Source of the DNA: an uncultured Clostridia bacterium
GTDB lineage: Bacteria; Bacillota; Clostridia; Oscillospirales; CAG-272
Length of the DNA: 64,000 bases
Reading direction: 5' to 3'
Assembly: GCA_947631765.1 (NCBI GenBank)
Contig: CANRMP010000002.1
Span: 62,001 to 126,000 of the forward strand
Numbering within the stretch: the first letter of the stretch is position 1; each line of letters starts with the position of its first letter. Below, one piece after another: positions 25,200 to 31,800 of this stretch. The notes under the pieces are model-generated. The model did no database searches. It saw only the letters and a list, made by a program, of their open reading frames with translations, and was not told the DNA's origin. The translations under genes and the position numbers were made by a program.

Positions 25200-25365
25200 G
25201 ATGTTTGCCGCGCCGCGCCTTGCGCGGCTTGTCAAATGATATGGATTTTGCCCAATGATATGGGCTTTGCCCAATGATATGTGATAAGGGGCAAACATCA
25301 CATCATTGCGCGCCACGCGCGTAATATCATTCTTCATTAAAAATTTTTGTCCGCTTCACGGACGA
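25200..25365. repeat. Nested palindromic and tandem repeats right of the tRNA pair
   Basis: No gene is supported here. Outer arms GATGTTTGCC (25200–25209) and GGCAAACATC (25290–25299) enclose a CCGCGC/GCGCGG hairpin (25213–25227) and a 19-bp tandem unit beginning AATGATATGG at 25235 and 25254, with a third partial start at 25273. The second unit contains the hairpin GGGC-TTT-GCCC. Further right are GCGCG/CGCGC (about 25308–25321) and GTCCG/CGGAC (about 25349–25362) hairpins. The GTCCGC-type arms also occur in the cluster left of the tRNAs. Confidence 0.75.
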
Positions 25366-25396
25366 TTTTTTATTCAGTCATCAATAAAAAATACCT

Positions 25397-26230
25397 TCAC
25401 AAAATATAGCTCAAAATCTTTTCAATTCGCTCCGTACAGTCCTCCTTGAGGGCTTCTTTTTTTCTCCAATTGTCGGAAAGCGGAAAATACAGCTTGTCGT
25501 TGACGGTTCTTCCCATATACCACTTGCCATTTTCGCCGCGATTTTCATTTAACCAGTCTGCGACAAACCTTAGCTTATAACTTGCCCGCGAATATCTTAC
25601 AAGCAGTTCAACCGCGCCTAAATACCTGCTTGCGTTTTTGCTTTGAAACTCTTGCGGCAAAATCCGGATTTTGCCGTCGTATACATAACAGATACCTCTA
25701 TCGAAATTTAAGATATGCTCAACATATGCCAGCTCTGTTTTTTCGTCAAGACAATCGGCAAGAAGTGATATTGGGTAATAGCTTTCAATTCCGAGAATTT
25801 TCCCGCCGCTCGGGCGCAAAACGCTTTTATATGCCTTGACGTATTTATCATAATTGTATGTCCCGTCCTCAAAGGCGGCGCTTATAACCTCTGCCCAATT
25901 TTTTGCAACCTTATTCGCGGTGCCGACCTCTTTTGCGAATCTTCTTATACCGGTTGACAATATCAGCATGGTGAAAATATTCCAATCATGAAACCTTTCG
26001 GCTCTGTCGGGTATTGTATTTTTTCCGACAAGGCAATTATTCATATACAAAACCGCTTTTTGAATACACTCGTCCTCTATTGTATATCCGAGTCTTTCAA
26101 GTCTATGCATTGCCTGCTCGGTGGTAATATGAGAACCGCCAGATACCGAAAGGGAATGAAAGTCACCCCAACTGCCGTCCTCTTTTTGCCATTCTATAAT
26201 CTGTTTTGCCCATTTCCCGTCTTTATGCAT
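25397..26230 (-). CDS. Hypothetical protein with terpenoid-cyclase-like alpha/alpha repeats
   Basis: About 277 residues. I choose ATG 26230 because GGAG lies 6 bp upstream (protein MHKDGKWAKQ); the frame is open up to 26287. The segment WAKQIIEWQKEDGSWGDFHSL resembles a QW repeat of the prenyltransferase/squalene cyclase alpha-alpha toroid, and NENRGENGKWYMGRTVNDKLYFPLSDNWRKK near the C-terminus echoes it. No DxDD catalytic motif is seen, so I do not call it a cyclase. An inverted repeat GCTTGGC/GCCAAGC with TATAAT inside its loop lies about 26251–26276 and could be a promoter/operator. Function unknown. Confidence 0.6.
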   Translation of the reverse strand: MHKDGKWAKQIIEWQKEDGSWGDFHSLSVSGGSHITTEQAMHRLERLGYTIEDECIQKAVLYMNNCLVGKNTIPDRAERFHDWNIFTMLILSTGIRRFAKEVGTANKVAKNWAEVISAAFEDGTYNYDKYVKAYKSVLRPSGGKILGIESYYPISLLADCLDEKTELAYVEHILNFDRGICYVYDGKIRILPQEFQSKNASRYLGAVELLVRYSRASYKLRFVADWLNENRGENGKWYMGRTVNDKLYFPLSDNWRKKEALKEDCTERIEKILSYIL

Positions 26231-26391
26231 AAGCGTCTCCATAAAATCTAAAAGCTTGGCGATTATACACTTGCCAAGCGTCAACATACACCCAAAAGGC
26301 GCACCTTTGGGCTTTTACCGACATTGCATCAAATTTTGTAAAACTATATCTATCTTCTTTGCTGATTTTGATACAAAAAGAAAACCGGAAT

Positions 26392-27024
26392 TTATCTTCT
26401 CTTCCATGCCAGCGCTCTTTCATCTAAGCAGTCCAAATCATGAAACAGCGAATAGATTTCCTGCTTACATTTTTCGCAAGCATACGCAATAAATTCGTCT
26501 GCCATAGCCTTAGTGAAGAAGAATGTTGTACCTGTTAAATGCATTTGGAAGTCAGCTTTCATATCAGCAAGAAATTCATAAATCGAAAAACGTCCTAATT
26601 TATTCAGAGGCTCTTTATCAAATGAATCAGGAAACGTAATGGTATTTGAGAGCGCATATTTTTGAATTACATATTGATTTATCAGTGCGTAGTCATTATG
26701 TAATTTTTCGACATTCCCCGGGGATAACGGATTCCAGTTATAACTATTATAAATAAAATTTCTAAAATACATATCCTGTACCAGATGAAGATAATAGCCG
26801 AGATATAAGTCATCTTCAAGAATTTTTAGAAGAAATTCGGAACGGAAACCGGCCAAATCATATGTTTTTTTCGTTCCATTGTCTATGCTGGTTTTCAAAT
26901 GACTATTTCCACTTATGGAAGCATCAGGCAAAATTGAACCAAGCGCCAGTCTGTTTTTATCTTTGTACTCATATTCCTTTGATATTAGATCCGTTATTGC
27001 CAGATGGATCAACCTTGATGCCAT
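26392..27024 (-). CDS. Zinc-dependent phospholipase C-like domain protein
   Basis: About 210 residues. The start is ATG 27024 (MASRLIHLAI), with GAGGGGG about 9 bp upstream; ATG 27030 is the alternative. The arrangement MASRLIHLAITDLI, then NRLALGSILPDAS, then LGYYLHLVQDMYFRNFIY, resembles small clostridial proteins assigned to the zinc-dependent phospholipase C/S1–P1 nuclease-like helical fold. There His and Asp residues at these places bind zinc. No signal peptide is present, so a secreted toxin role is not supported. It is followed by another minus-strand gene of unknown role. Moderate confidence in fold, none in substrate. Confidence 0.55.
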   Translation of the reverse strand: MASRLIHLAITDLISKEYEYKDKNRLALGSILPDASISGNSHLKTSIDNGTKKTYDLAGFRSEFLLKILEDDLYLGYYLHLVQDMYFRNFIYNSYNWNPLSPGNVEKLHNDYALINQYVIQKYALSNTITFPDSFDKEPLNKLGRFSIYEFLADMKADFQMHLTGTTFFFTKAMADEFIAYACEKCKQEIYSLFHDLDCLDERALAWKRR

Positions 27025-27193
27025 TCCCATTTCCCCCTCTGCAATCTCGATTTGCCTTGAATCGTTTCGATCAAAAATCTAATACAAAAATGTGAGAAAA
27101 TCTACGAGTGCCACTCCCGGCACACACTTTACACCGCAAGCGAAAAAATTACACCGCAAAAGCGTGTTTTCTCGGCTTTGTTTCAAACTCGAC

Positions 27194-27619
27194 TTACAGC
27201 TTCTTTTCCATTTGAATATAGCCCTTGCTGAAAGACGATGTTGAACCCGGCGCTGCGGTAGAGTGAAACTGTGGGCTCAAGCGTTATTCTCGTATCCAAA
27301 AACAGAGTATGGCCCCCTGTTTTTTTGCATAGCCCTCGACAGTATTAAGAAGCTCCTTTGAATAGCCGTTTCCTCTGTAATCCTTTTTGATAAAAAGCCG
27401 TTTTATCTCACCTACTCCGGGAGCTTTTTGTCGGTACGCGACGCAGCCTATCGGCAAATCGTCAGAAACTGCCGCCCATACTTTTTCTATGCATTCCTTA
27501 TCGCTGTAGCGTGTATAATACCCTCTGTCTTCTCCCATAAAACATAGCATAAAATCATCGTGCTCGAAAAAAAGCCTTAAAATTCGCTCGTCGGAGACGC
27601 TCATTGGGATAATATTCAT
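27194..27619 (-). pseudogene. GNAT N-acetyltransferase, broken by two compensating frameshifts
   Basis: The start is ATG 27619 (MNIIPMSVSD) with AAAGGAG 6 bp upstream. The first frame gives a GNAT domain with the acetyl-CoA loop KDYRGNGYSKELL and stops at 27284 just after the GAIL beta-strand. The expected continuation is plainly present in another frame: LFLDTRITLEPTVSLYRSAG and then FNIVFQQG (about 27304–27222). After one further shift the original frame resumes as YIQMEKKL and stops at 27194. One missing base near 27303–27308 and one extra base near 27221 explain this. The gene is therefore either recently inactivated or carries two sequencing errors. Substrate unknown. Confidence 0.8.
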
Positions 27620-27716
27620 ACTTGCTCCTTTTACCCGCGTCTTTATATTCGCAAAAAGCATCGCTGTCAAGACGGCTTTATTATCCATGATTATCCATTA
27701 TCACTCTTTTTCTTAC

Positions 27717-27745
27717 ACTATATCATAATTTTCACTCTCTGTCAA
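27717..27745 (-). promoter_or_regulatory. Promoter of the acetyltransferase gene
   Basis: On the minus strand TTGACA (27740–27745), 17-bp spacer, TATAGT (27717–27722), about 100 bp upstream of the start. The promoter is intact although the gene is frameshifted. Confidence 0.8.
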
Positions 27746-27849
27746 GGGTATTGTCTTTTTATACGAGTTTTGGGAAATAAGACTGCGCCCAAAGTATGGC
27801 GGGAGTTGAAAATGCGCCGGGCGTTATAGTAGTCAAGCGAGAAAACTCA

Positions 27850-27880
27850 GCAGACAGCCGCAAATATGCGACTGCCTGTT
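27850..27880. terminator. Hairpin downstream of the XRE regulator gene
   Basis: Arms CAGCCGCA (27855–27862) and TGCGACTG (27867–27874, one wobble pair), extended by flanking pairs. The T-run TTTT is better on the plus side than on the minus side, so its role as terminator for the minus-strand regulator is tentative. The rest of the 27620–27946 gap holds only the acetyltransferase promoter. Confidence 0.45.
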
Positions 27881-27946
27881 TTGTAATACGATACTAGTTA
27901 TAAAGCTTTGCCATTAATTTGCACTGTGTGCAAAGCGGAGGTTCTG

Positions 27947-29125
27947 TTATTCTCTCGGTTTACGCTCGATAAGCGCGTCAAGGCGGGAGAGCAGCGCTTG
28001 ATATTGCGGCAGGTTCTCTAAACATTCTTTTCCGCAAAGATTTGCGATACGGTCGCGGTAGACAGAGGGATATACCAAAAAGTGATAACGAATCCTGCTG
28101 TTATTCATACCGCTGATATCCGTATAAATTGTTACCGCACGCTCGAGCATTCCCAAATCCTGACTCGGGGAATCCCATATTTCTTCCGCTATCCACGTCA
28201 TGCCACAAAGCCAGCGGCAGTTGATTTTAAGCTTTTGCGGTTTTTTTATGCGCATTGTGTTCTCAAGCAGCAGTACAGCCCCTTCAAGCTCACAAAGCGC
28301 TTCCTGTATTTTCCCGCCCCGCGCGGCAATGGATGCCCGAGCGATGCCAAGCTTGAGCCTTTCGCAAACCCACTTGTCCGGCTCGGAGTCCACGCTTTGC
28401 TCTCGGACAAGGTCAAGCAGCCTGCTTTGAAATATTGCGGCATAATCCTTTGCGTCGCTATTCTCATTAAGTCCTAACAGTGTGACAGGCTCAAAAAGGT
28501 CATCAAGGGCTTGATAAAGCTTAAAACGCCGTTCGGGCTCAAGCCGCTCCTTGTCTTGCCGCTCCAAATACCGCTCAAAAAGCAGAGTGCGGCGAGACAG
28601 GTCGTAAGCGGGGGTGAATTTACTAAGAAAGTCTTCGATTTTTTCCTCCTCCTCAACCATTGCCATTGTTTCTATTACCCAATAGTCCATCGGGTGAAGC
28701 GCAAGGTACATTTCTGCCGTTTGCCGAATTTCGGGCAGGACCTCGGGCATCATAAAGCATCGGTTGTTGCCCACCCAAAGGCGCCACGCCTCTGCGCTGT
28801 CCAGAAAGTTTCGCCGTATATCCCTTATGAGCGACACTACTTTCTCGGTATTAATTTGCGGCTCCAAGCATTCTCGGCGCAGTGCGTCAAACGTCTCGTG
28901 CGCCTGTTTTTCCTTCACGGCATACATAACGCCCATAAGCGAGTCGACCGAGGTGTTAAAAAAATTCGCAATGGCGGGCAGCAGCTCCATGTCGGGGTAT
29001 GTTTCGCTATTTTCCCAGCGGCTGACCGATTGACAGCTTACCCCCATTTGGTCGGCAAATTGCTGTTGCGTGAGGTCTGCCTTGCGGCGCAAATTGCGTA
29101 TGTTTTCTCCGATTTTAAGTTTCAT
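27947..29125 (-). CDS. XRE-family transcriptional regulator with long helical C-terminal domain
   Basis: 392 residues. A Cro/CI helix-turn-helix occupies residues 5–62 (IGENIRNLRRKADLTQQQFADQMGVSCQSVSRWENSETYPD pattern). The remaining 320 residues are helical with Trp/Leu-rich repeats that look TPR-like (for example LYLALHPMDYWVIETMAMVEEEEK and ALCELEGAVLLLE), a layout common in clostridial sensors that bind peptides or small ligands. No signal or membrane segment is present. Its own promoter has an inverted repeat in the spacer, suggesting autoregulation. Targets are unknown; the frameshifted acetyltransferase downstream and divergent cysK are the neighbours. Confidence 0.85.
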   Translation of the reverse strand: MKLKIGENIRNLRRKADLTQQQFADQMGVSCQSVSRWENSETYPDMELLPAIANFFNTSVDSLMGVMYAVKEKQAHETFDALRRECLEPQINTEKVVSLIRDIRRNFLDSAEAWRLWVGNNRCFMMPEVLPEIRQTAEMYLALHPMDYWVIETMAMVEEEEKIEDFLSKFTPAYDLSRRTLLFERYLERQDKERLEPERRFKLYQALDDLFEPVTLLGLNENSDAKDYAAIFQSRLLDLVREQSVDSEPDKWVCERLKLGIARASIAARGGKIQEALCELEGAVLLLENTMRIKKPQKLKINCRWLCGMTWIAEEIWDSPSQDLGMLERAVTIYTDISGMNNSRIRYHFLVYPSVYRDRIANLCGKECLENLPQYQALLSRLDALIERKPRE

Positions 29126-29180
29126 ATTGTTCTCTCTCTTTCTTTTTTTGTTTGCGGGACCCGTCCTTGTGCACGATTAT

Positions 29181-29209
29181 AGAATAGCAGAAGGAAAGCC
29201 TTCTGTCAA
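29181..29209 (-). promoter_or_regulatory. Promoter of the XRE regulator with an inverted repeat in its spacer
   Basis: On the minus strand TTGACA (29204–29209), 17-bp spacer, TATTCT (29181–29186). The spacer contains AGAAGG-4-CCTTCT (29189–29204), a perfect 6-bp inverted repeat placed where a bound dimer would block RNA polymerase. Confidence 0.78.
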
Positions 29210-29227
29210 TCGCACGTTTTGCGAAAG

Positions 29228-29250
29228 TTTTTCACGTAAAACGTGAAAAA
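29228..29250. promoter_or_regulatory. Perfect 10-bp palindrome between the XRE gene and cysK
   Basis: Arms TTTTTCACGT and ACGTGAAAAA separated by AAA. It lies about 20 bp upstream of the XRE -35 box and about 100 bp upstream of the cysK promoter. It has no terminator-like T-tail beyond its own arms and reads best as an operator for a dimeric regulator. Confidence 0.6.
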
Positions 29251-29347
29251 GCGCGAGTCATATATAAGTATCCGCAAAGCAAGGCGCAAAAAACGCCCCG
29301 CGTCTTTTAGGAGCAAAAAATATTTTGTATTTTTTTTAAAATAGGGC

Positions 29348-29376
29348 TTGACAAGTTATATATCACATGCTATAAT
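29348..29376 (+). promoter_or_regulatory. cysK promoter
   Basis: TTGACA (29348–29353), 17-bp spacer, TATAAT (29371–29376), full consensus. Transcription would begin near 29383, leaving a 5' leader of about 140 bases before cysK. Confidence 0.88.
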
Positions 29377-29395
29377 GCCTATAGTTTCTATAGGC
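29377..29395. promoter_or_regulatory. Inverted repeat at the cysK transcription start (likely repressor operator)
   Basis: GCCTATAG-TTT-CTATAGGC, perfect 8-bp arms, begins directly after the -10 box and so covers the transcription start. Its size suits a winged-helix dimer. The Rrf2-family gene just past cysK is the obvious candidate regulator (inference; Rrf2 proteins such as CymR and IscR control cysteine and Fe–S genes). Confidence 0.65.
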
Positions 29396-29424
29396 TTAAT
29401 ATGATTGAATGAGGAGCTGACAGG

Positions 29425-29484
29425 ATGACCTTCCTTTTAAAAGAGCGATGTTGCGGCTTCGCACGCTTGATTTTTAAAAAATAA
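29425..29484 (+). CDS. Putative cysteine-sensing leader peptide upstream of cysK
   Basis: A 19-codon frame, MTFLLKERCCGFARLIFKK, with GAGGAG 8 bp before its ATG and a TAA stop at 29482. It sits inside the cysK leader RNA, 36 bp before the cysK start codon. Two adjacent Cys codons (29449–29454) are striking because Cys is rare. They overlap the 5' arm of a terminator-like hairpin. This is the layout of an amino-acid attenuator in which ribosome stalling at Cys codons would relieve termination. Too short for homology; the call rests on the binding site, codon content and position. Confidence 0.6.
   Translation: MTFLLKERCCGFARLIFKK
29443..29475 (+). terminator. Terminator-like hairpin in the cysK leader (candidate attenuator)
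   Basis: GAGCG (29443–29447) pairs with CGCTT (29464–29468) and TGCG (29452–29455) with CGCA (29460–29463), leaving an ATGT bulge. GA and then TTTTT (29471–29475) follow. The second Cys codon lies in the inner 5' arm. The stem is imperfect, so strength is uncertain. Confidence 0.5.
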
Positions 29485-29520
29485 TAAAATATATTTACTG
29501 CATTATAAGGAGCGAACACA

Positions 29521-30450
29521 ATGAAAACTTATGAAAAAATTACCGACCTTATCGGCAATACCCCGCTTTTGAAGCTTACAAACTACATAAAAGTACACAA
29601 CCTCGGCGCCGATGTTTACGCAAAGCTTGAGTATTTCAATCCTGCGGGCAGCGTTAAAGACAGAGTTGCAAGGGCAATGATTGACGACGCAGAGGAGAAG
29701 GGACTGCTAAAGCCCGATTCCGTGATTATCGAGCCCACCAGCGGCAACACCGGAATCGGTCTTTCCGCCGTCGCGGCCGCCAGAGGATACAAAATCATTC
29801 TCACTATGCCCGAAACCATGAGTATTGAGCGCCGAAACCTGCTCAAAGCCTACGGCGCGGAAATTGTGCTGACCGAAGGGGCAAATGGAATGAAGGGCGC
29901 GATAGCCAAGGCGGAGGAAATAGCCAAGGCGACTCCGAACAGCTTTATACCAAGCCAGTTTACCAATCCCGCAAACCCCGCAATTCACCGCGCAACCACA
30001 GGTCCCGAAATATGGGAGGACACCGACGGCAAGGTGGATATCTTTGTCGCGGGAGTCGGCACTGGCGGAACTGTCAGCGGAGTCGGCGAATATCTAAAGC
30101 AGAAAAATCCGAACGTCAAGGTGATAGCAGTCGAGCCTGCCGGCTCTCCTGTGCTTTCCAAGGGGGTTGCCGGACCGCATAAGATTCAGGGTATCGGCGC
30201 GGGATTTGTACCCGATACGCTGAACACAAAAATATACGACGAAATTATCGCCGTTGAAAACGAGGACGCTTTCGCCACCGGTAGGGAGCTTGCAAGGAAA
30301 GAAGGTCTGCTTGTCGGCATTTCCTCGGGTGCCGCGGTCTTTGCCGCATCAGAGCTTGCAAAACGTCCCGAAAACAAGGGCAAATTTATAGTCGCCCTTC
30401 TGCCAGATACGGGTGAACGGTATCTTTCAACCCCGATGTTTTCCGAGTAA
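29521..30450 (+). CDS. cysK: Cysteine synthase A (O-acetylserine sulfhydrylase)
   Basis: 309 residues, pyridoxal-phosphate enzyme making cysteine from O-acetylserine and sulfide. The PLP lysine is in [11 protein letters not shown], the substrate loop is [15 protein letters not shown], the phosphate-binding glycine loop is [12 protein letters not shown], and the C-terminal GISSGAA is intact. AAGGAG precedes the ATG. It is monocistronic, with a consensus promoter, an inverted repeat at the transcription start, a leader peptide rich in Cys codons and a terminator after it. An Rrf2-family regulator gene converges on it from downstream. All this suggests tight control by cysteine supply. Confidence 0.96.
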   Translation: MKTYEKITDLIGNTPLLKLTNYIKVHNLGADVYAKLEYFNPAGSVKDRVARAMIDDAEEKGLLKPDSVIIEPTSGNTGIGLSAVAAARGYKIILTMPETMSIERRNLLKAYGAEIVLTEGANGMKGAIAKAEEIAKATPNSFIPSQFTNPANPAIHRATTGPEIWEDTDGKVDIFVAGVGTGGTVSGVGEYLKQKNPNVKVIAVEPAGSPVLSKGVAGPHKIQGIGAGFVPDTLNTKIYDEIIAVENEDAFATGRELARKEGLLVGISSGAAVFAASELAKRPENKGKFIVALLPDTGERYLSTPMFSE

Positions 30451-30471
30451 GAAATGAAAAAATAATAAATT

Positions 30472-30504
30472 ATCGCCGCGTTTCTTTAAAAGAAGCGCGG
30501 CGAT
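30472..30504. terminator. Terminator between cysK and the Rrf2 gene
   Basis: Arms ATCGCCGCG (30472–30480) and CGCGGCGAT (30496–30504), with an inner TTCTTT/AAAGAA-type pairing. The minus-strand side is followed by a T-rich stretch, so it best serves the Rrf2 gene but may act both ways. Confidence 0.7.
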
Positions 30505-30536
30505 TAACCGTTATTGTCAATGCTTTTTAGAAGGGT

Positions 30537-30974
30537 TCAGATTACGTAATCGTTTGTCGCCCTTTCTCTGTGCTGCTCCAAAATGTCCTCAAGCGTTACA
30601 GAGTCAAGATATTCGTTAACGACCTTGTAAAGCCCCTGCCAAACTGGAAGGGTGGGGCAGTCGGCGCTTCTTTCACATTCTATAGGGCTTCGCTCAACAC
30701 ATGCAACCGGCGCATAGCTGCCCTCGGTGAGGCGCAAAATCATGCCTACAGTGTATTGCTCCGGGTTCTTTGCCAGCATATAGCCGCCCTGATAGCCCCG
30801 ATTTGTCTTCAAAATACCGGCTTTGTTGAGAGCCGGAACAATCTGTTCCAAATATTTTTTCGAGATACCCTGTCGGTCGGCGATATCCCCAAGCGGAATG
30901 TAACCTTCATTTTGATGCTCGGCAAGGTCGATAAGCATTCTCAGCGCATAGCGTCCCTTAGTTGATATTTTCAT
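30537..30974 (-). CDS. Rrf2-family transcriptional regulator (IscR/CymR-like)
   Basis: 145 residues. A winged helix-turn-helix N-terminal half (MKISTKGRYALRMLIDLA, QGISKKYLEQIVPALNKAGILKTNRGYQGGYML) is joined to a dimer helix. Three Cys at 92, 100 and 106 (C-x7-C-x5-C) are followed by PTLPVWQGL. IscR uses C-x5-C-x5-C to hold a 2Fe–2S cluster, so cluster binding is plausible but the first spacing is longer. Its position beside cysK suggests control of sulfur metabolism, with the inverted repeat at the cysK start as candidate site. CymR itself lacks such a Cys set, so this may sense Fe–S status rather than the CysK complex. Confidence 0.88.
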   Translation of the reverse strand: MKISTKGRYALRMLIDLAEHQNEGYIPLGDIADRQGISKKYLEQIVPALNKAGILKTNRGYQGGYMLAKNPEQYTVGMILRLTEGSYAPVACVERSPIECERSADCPTLPVWQGLYKVVNEYLDSVTLEDILEQHRERATNDYVI

Positions 30975-31017
30975 CTCTATACCTCATTTTTATTATCTGC
31001 ATTTTAAGAGCCGGCAC

Positions 31018-31045
31018 TTGACAACCGTTTTTATAATACTATAAT
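31018..31045 (+). promoter_or_regulatory. Plus-strand promoter overlapping the Rrf2 promoter
   Basis: TTGACA (31018–31023), 16-bp spacer, TATAAT (31040–31045). It faces the sigma factor gene about 200 bp away and overlaps the opposing Rrf2 -10 box almost exactly, so only one of the two can be occupied at a time. Confidence 0.5.
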
Positions 31046-31069
31046 AACATATTTTTTGTAGGTTTTCAA
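31041..31069 (-). promoter_or_regulatory. Promoter of the Rrf2 gene
   Basis: On the minus strand TTGAAA (31064–31069), 17-bp spacer, TATTAT (31041–31046), about 65 bp upstream of the Rrf2 start. Confidence 0.65.
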
Positions 31070-31180
31070 GAGTTAAAAAAATTTTTTATTGATAACTAAA
31101 CGAGCATGGAGAGTTTATTATAAACGGAGCAAGCATTTTTTATAACTGCAAGTGAATACTTGTAGATTTTTTTCGAAATA

Positions 31181-31209
31181 TTGACTTTTTTGAATTTCTG
31201 TGTTATAGT
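31181..31209 (+). promoter_or_regulatory. Promoter of the ECF sigma factor gene
   Basis: TTGACT (31181–31186), 17-bp spacer, TATAGT (31204–31209), 32 bp before the start codon. It looks like a housekeeping promoter and not an ECF-type one. Confidence 0.75.
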
Positions 31210-31241
31210 AATCCAAAAACACAGTATTTGAGGCTTAAAAA

Positions 31242-31799
31242 ATGTTGTCTTTCTTGTCAGTTATTGCAAACGTGAACGATCAAGACAGAGTGACTGAAAT
31301 CTATCAAAAATATCACGATATCATGTATAAGGCGGCGCTCAGTAAGCTGTCGGGCGGAACCAACGCCGAAAACAACGCTGAGGATGCGGTTCAGAGCGCT
31401 TTTATAAAGATTATAAATCATCTGCAATCAATTTGCTTTAACGAGTGTGAGGAAAGATTGCGAGCGTATTTTGTAACGATTGCTATCAATGAGGCGCTAA
31501 ATATTTTAAAACATAATCAATCTGTTTCTTTGGACGAAATAATGGATAATCTGCCGGAGGATATTATTTCGGACAATGATTTTGTGGATGAGCTTTGTAT
31601 GCGGGATGAATATGACAGGGTAAAGCGAGCGCTGCTTAAACTAAATGACCATTACCGCACAGTACTTTTTTTGTACTTTGTAGAAGAAAAAAAAGGCTCG
31701 GAGATCGCAGAGCTTTTGGATATGAATGTTTCGACGGTGCACACAACTATTCAACGCGGCAAAGCTTTACTTTTGGAAATGCTGAAAGGGGAAAGTTGA
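31242..31799 (+). CDS. ECF-type RNA polymerase sigma factor
   Basis: 185 residues. Sigma region 2 is seen at residues 20–90 (IYQKYHDIMYKAALSKL ... AEDAVQSAFIKIINHLQ, ending YFVTIAINEALNILK), and region 4 at about 125–183 (LNDHYRTVLFLYFVEEKKGSEIAELLDMNVSTVHTTIQRGKALL, a standard helix-turn-helix). No region 3 is present. It directs RNA polymerase to a small regulon, normally after release from a membrane anti-sigma factor; the next gene, starting 1 bp after its stop, encodes a suitable partner. GAGG lies upstream of the ATG. Its target promoter is not identified; the downstream secreted protein gene is a candidate. Confidence 0.92.
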   Translation: MLSFLSVIANVNDQDRVTEIYQKYHDIMYKAALSKLSGGTNAENNAEDAVQSAFIKIINHLQSICFNECEERLRAYFVTIAINEALNILKHNQSVSLDEIMDNLPEDIISDNDFVDELCMRDEYDRVKRALLKLNDHYRTVLFLYFVEEKKGSEIAELLDMNVSTVHTTIQRGKALLLEMLKGES

Positions 31800-31800
31800 A

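Noticed and set aside
25397..26230. Squalene-hopene cyclase
   Set aside because: Only weak QW-like repeats are present; the protein is less than half the length of a cyclase and lacks the DxDD acid motif.
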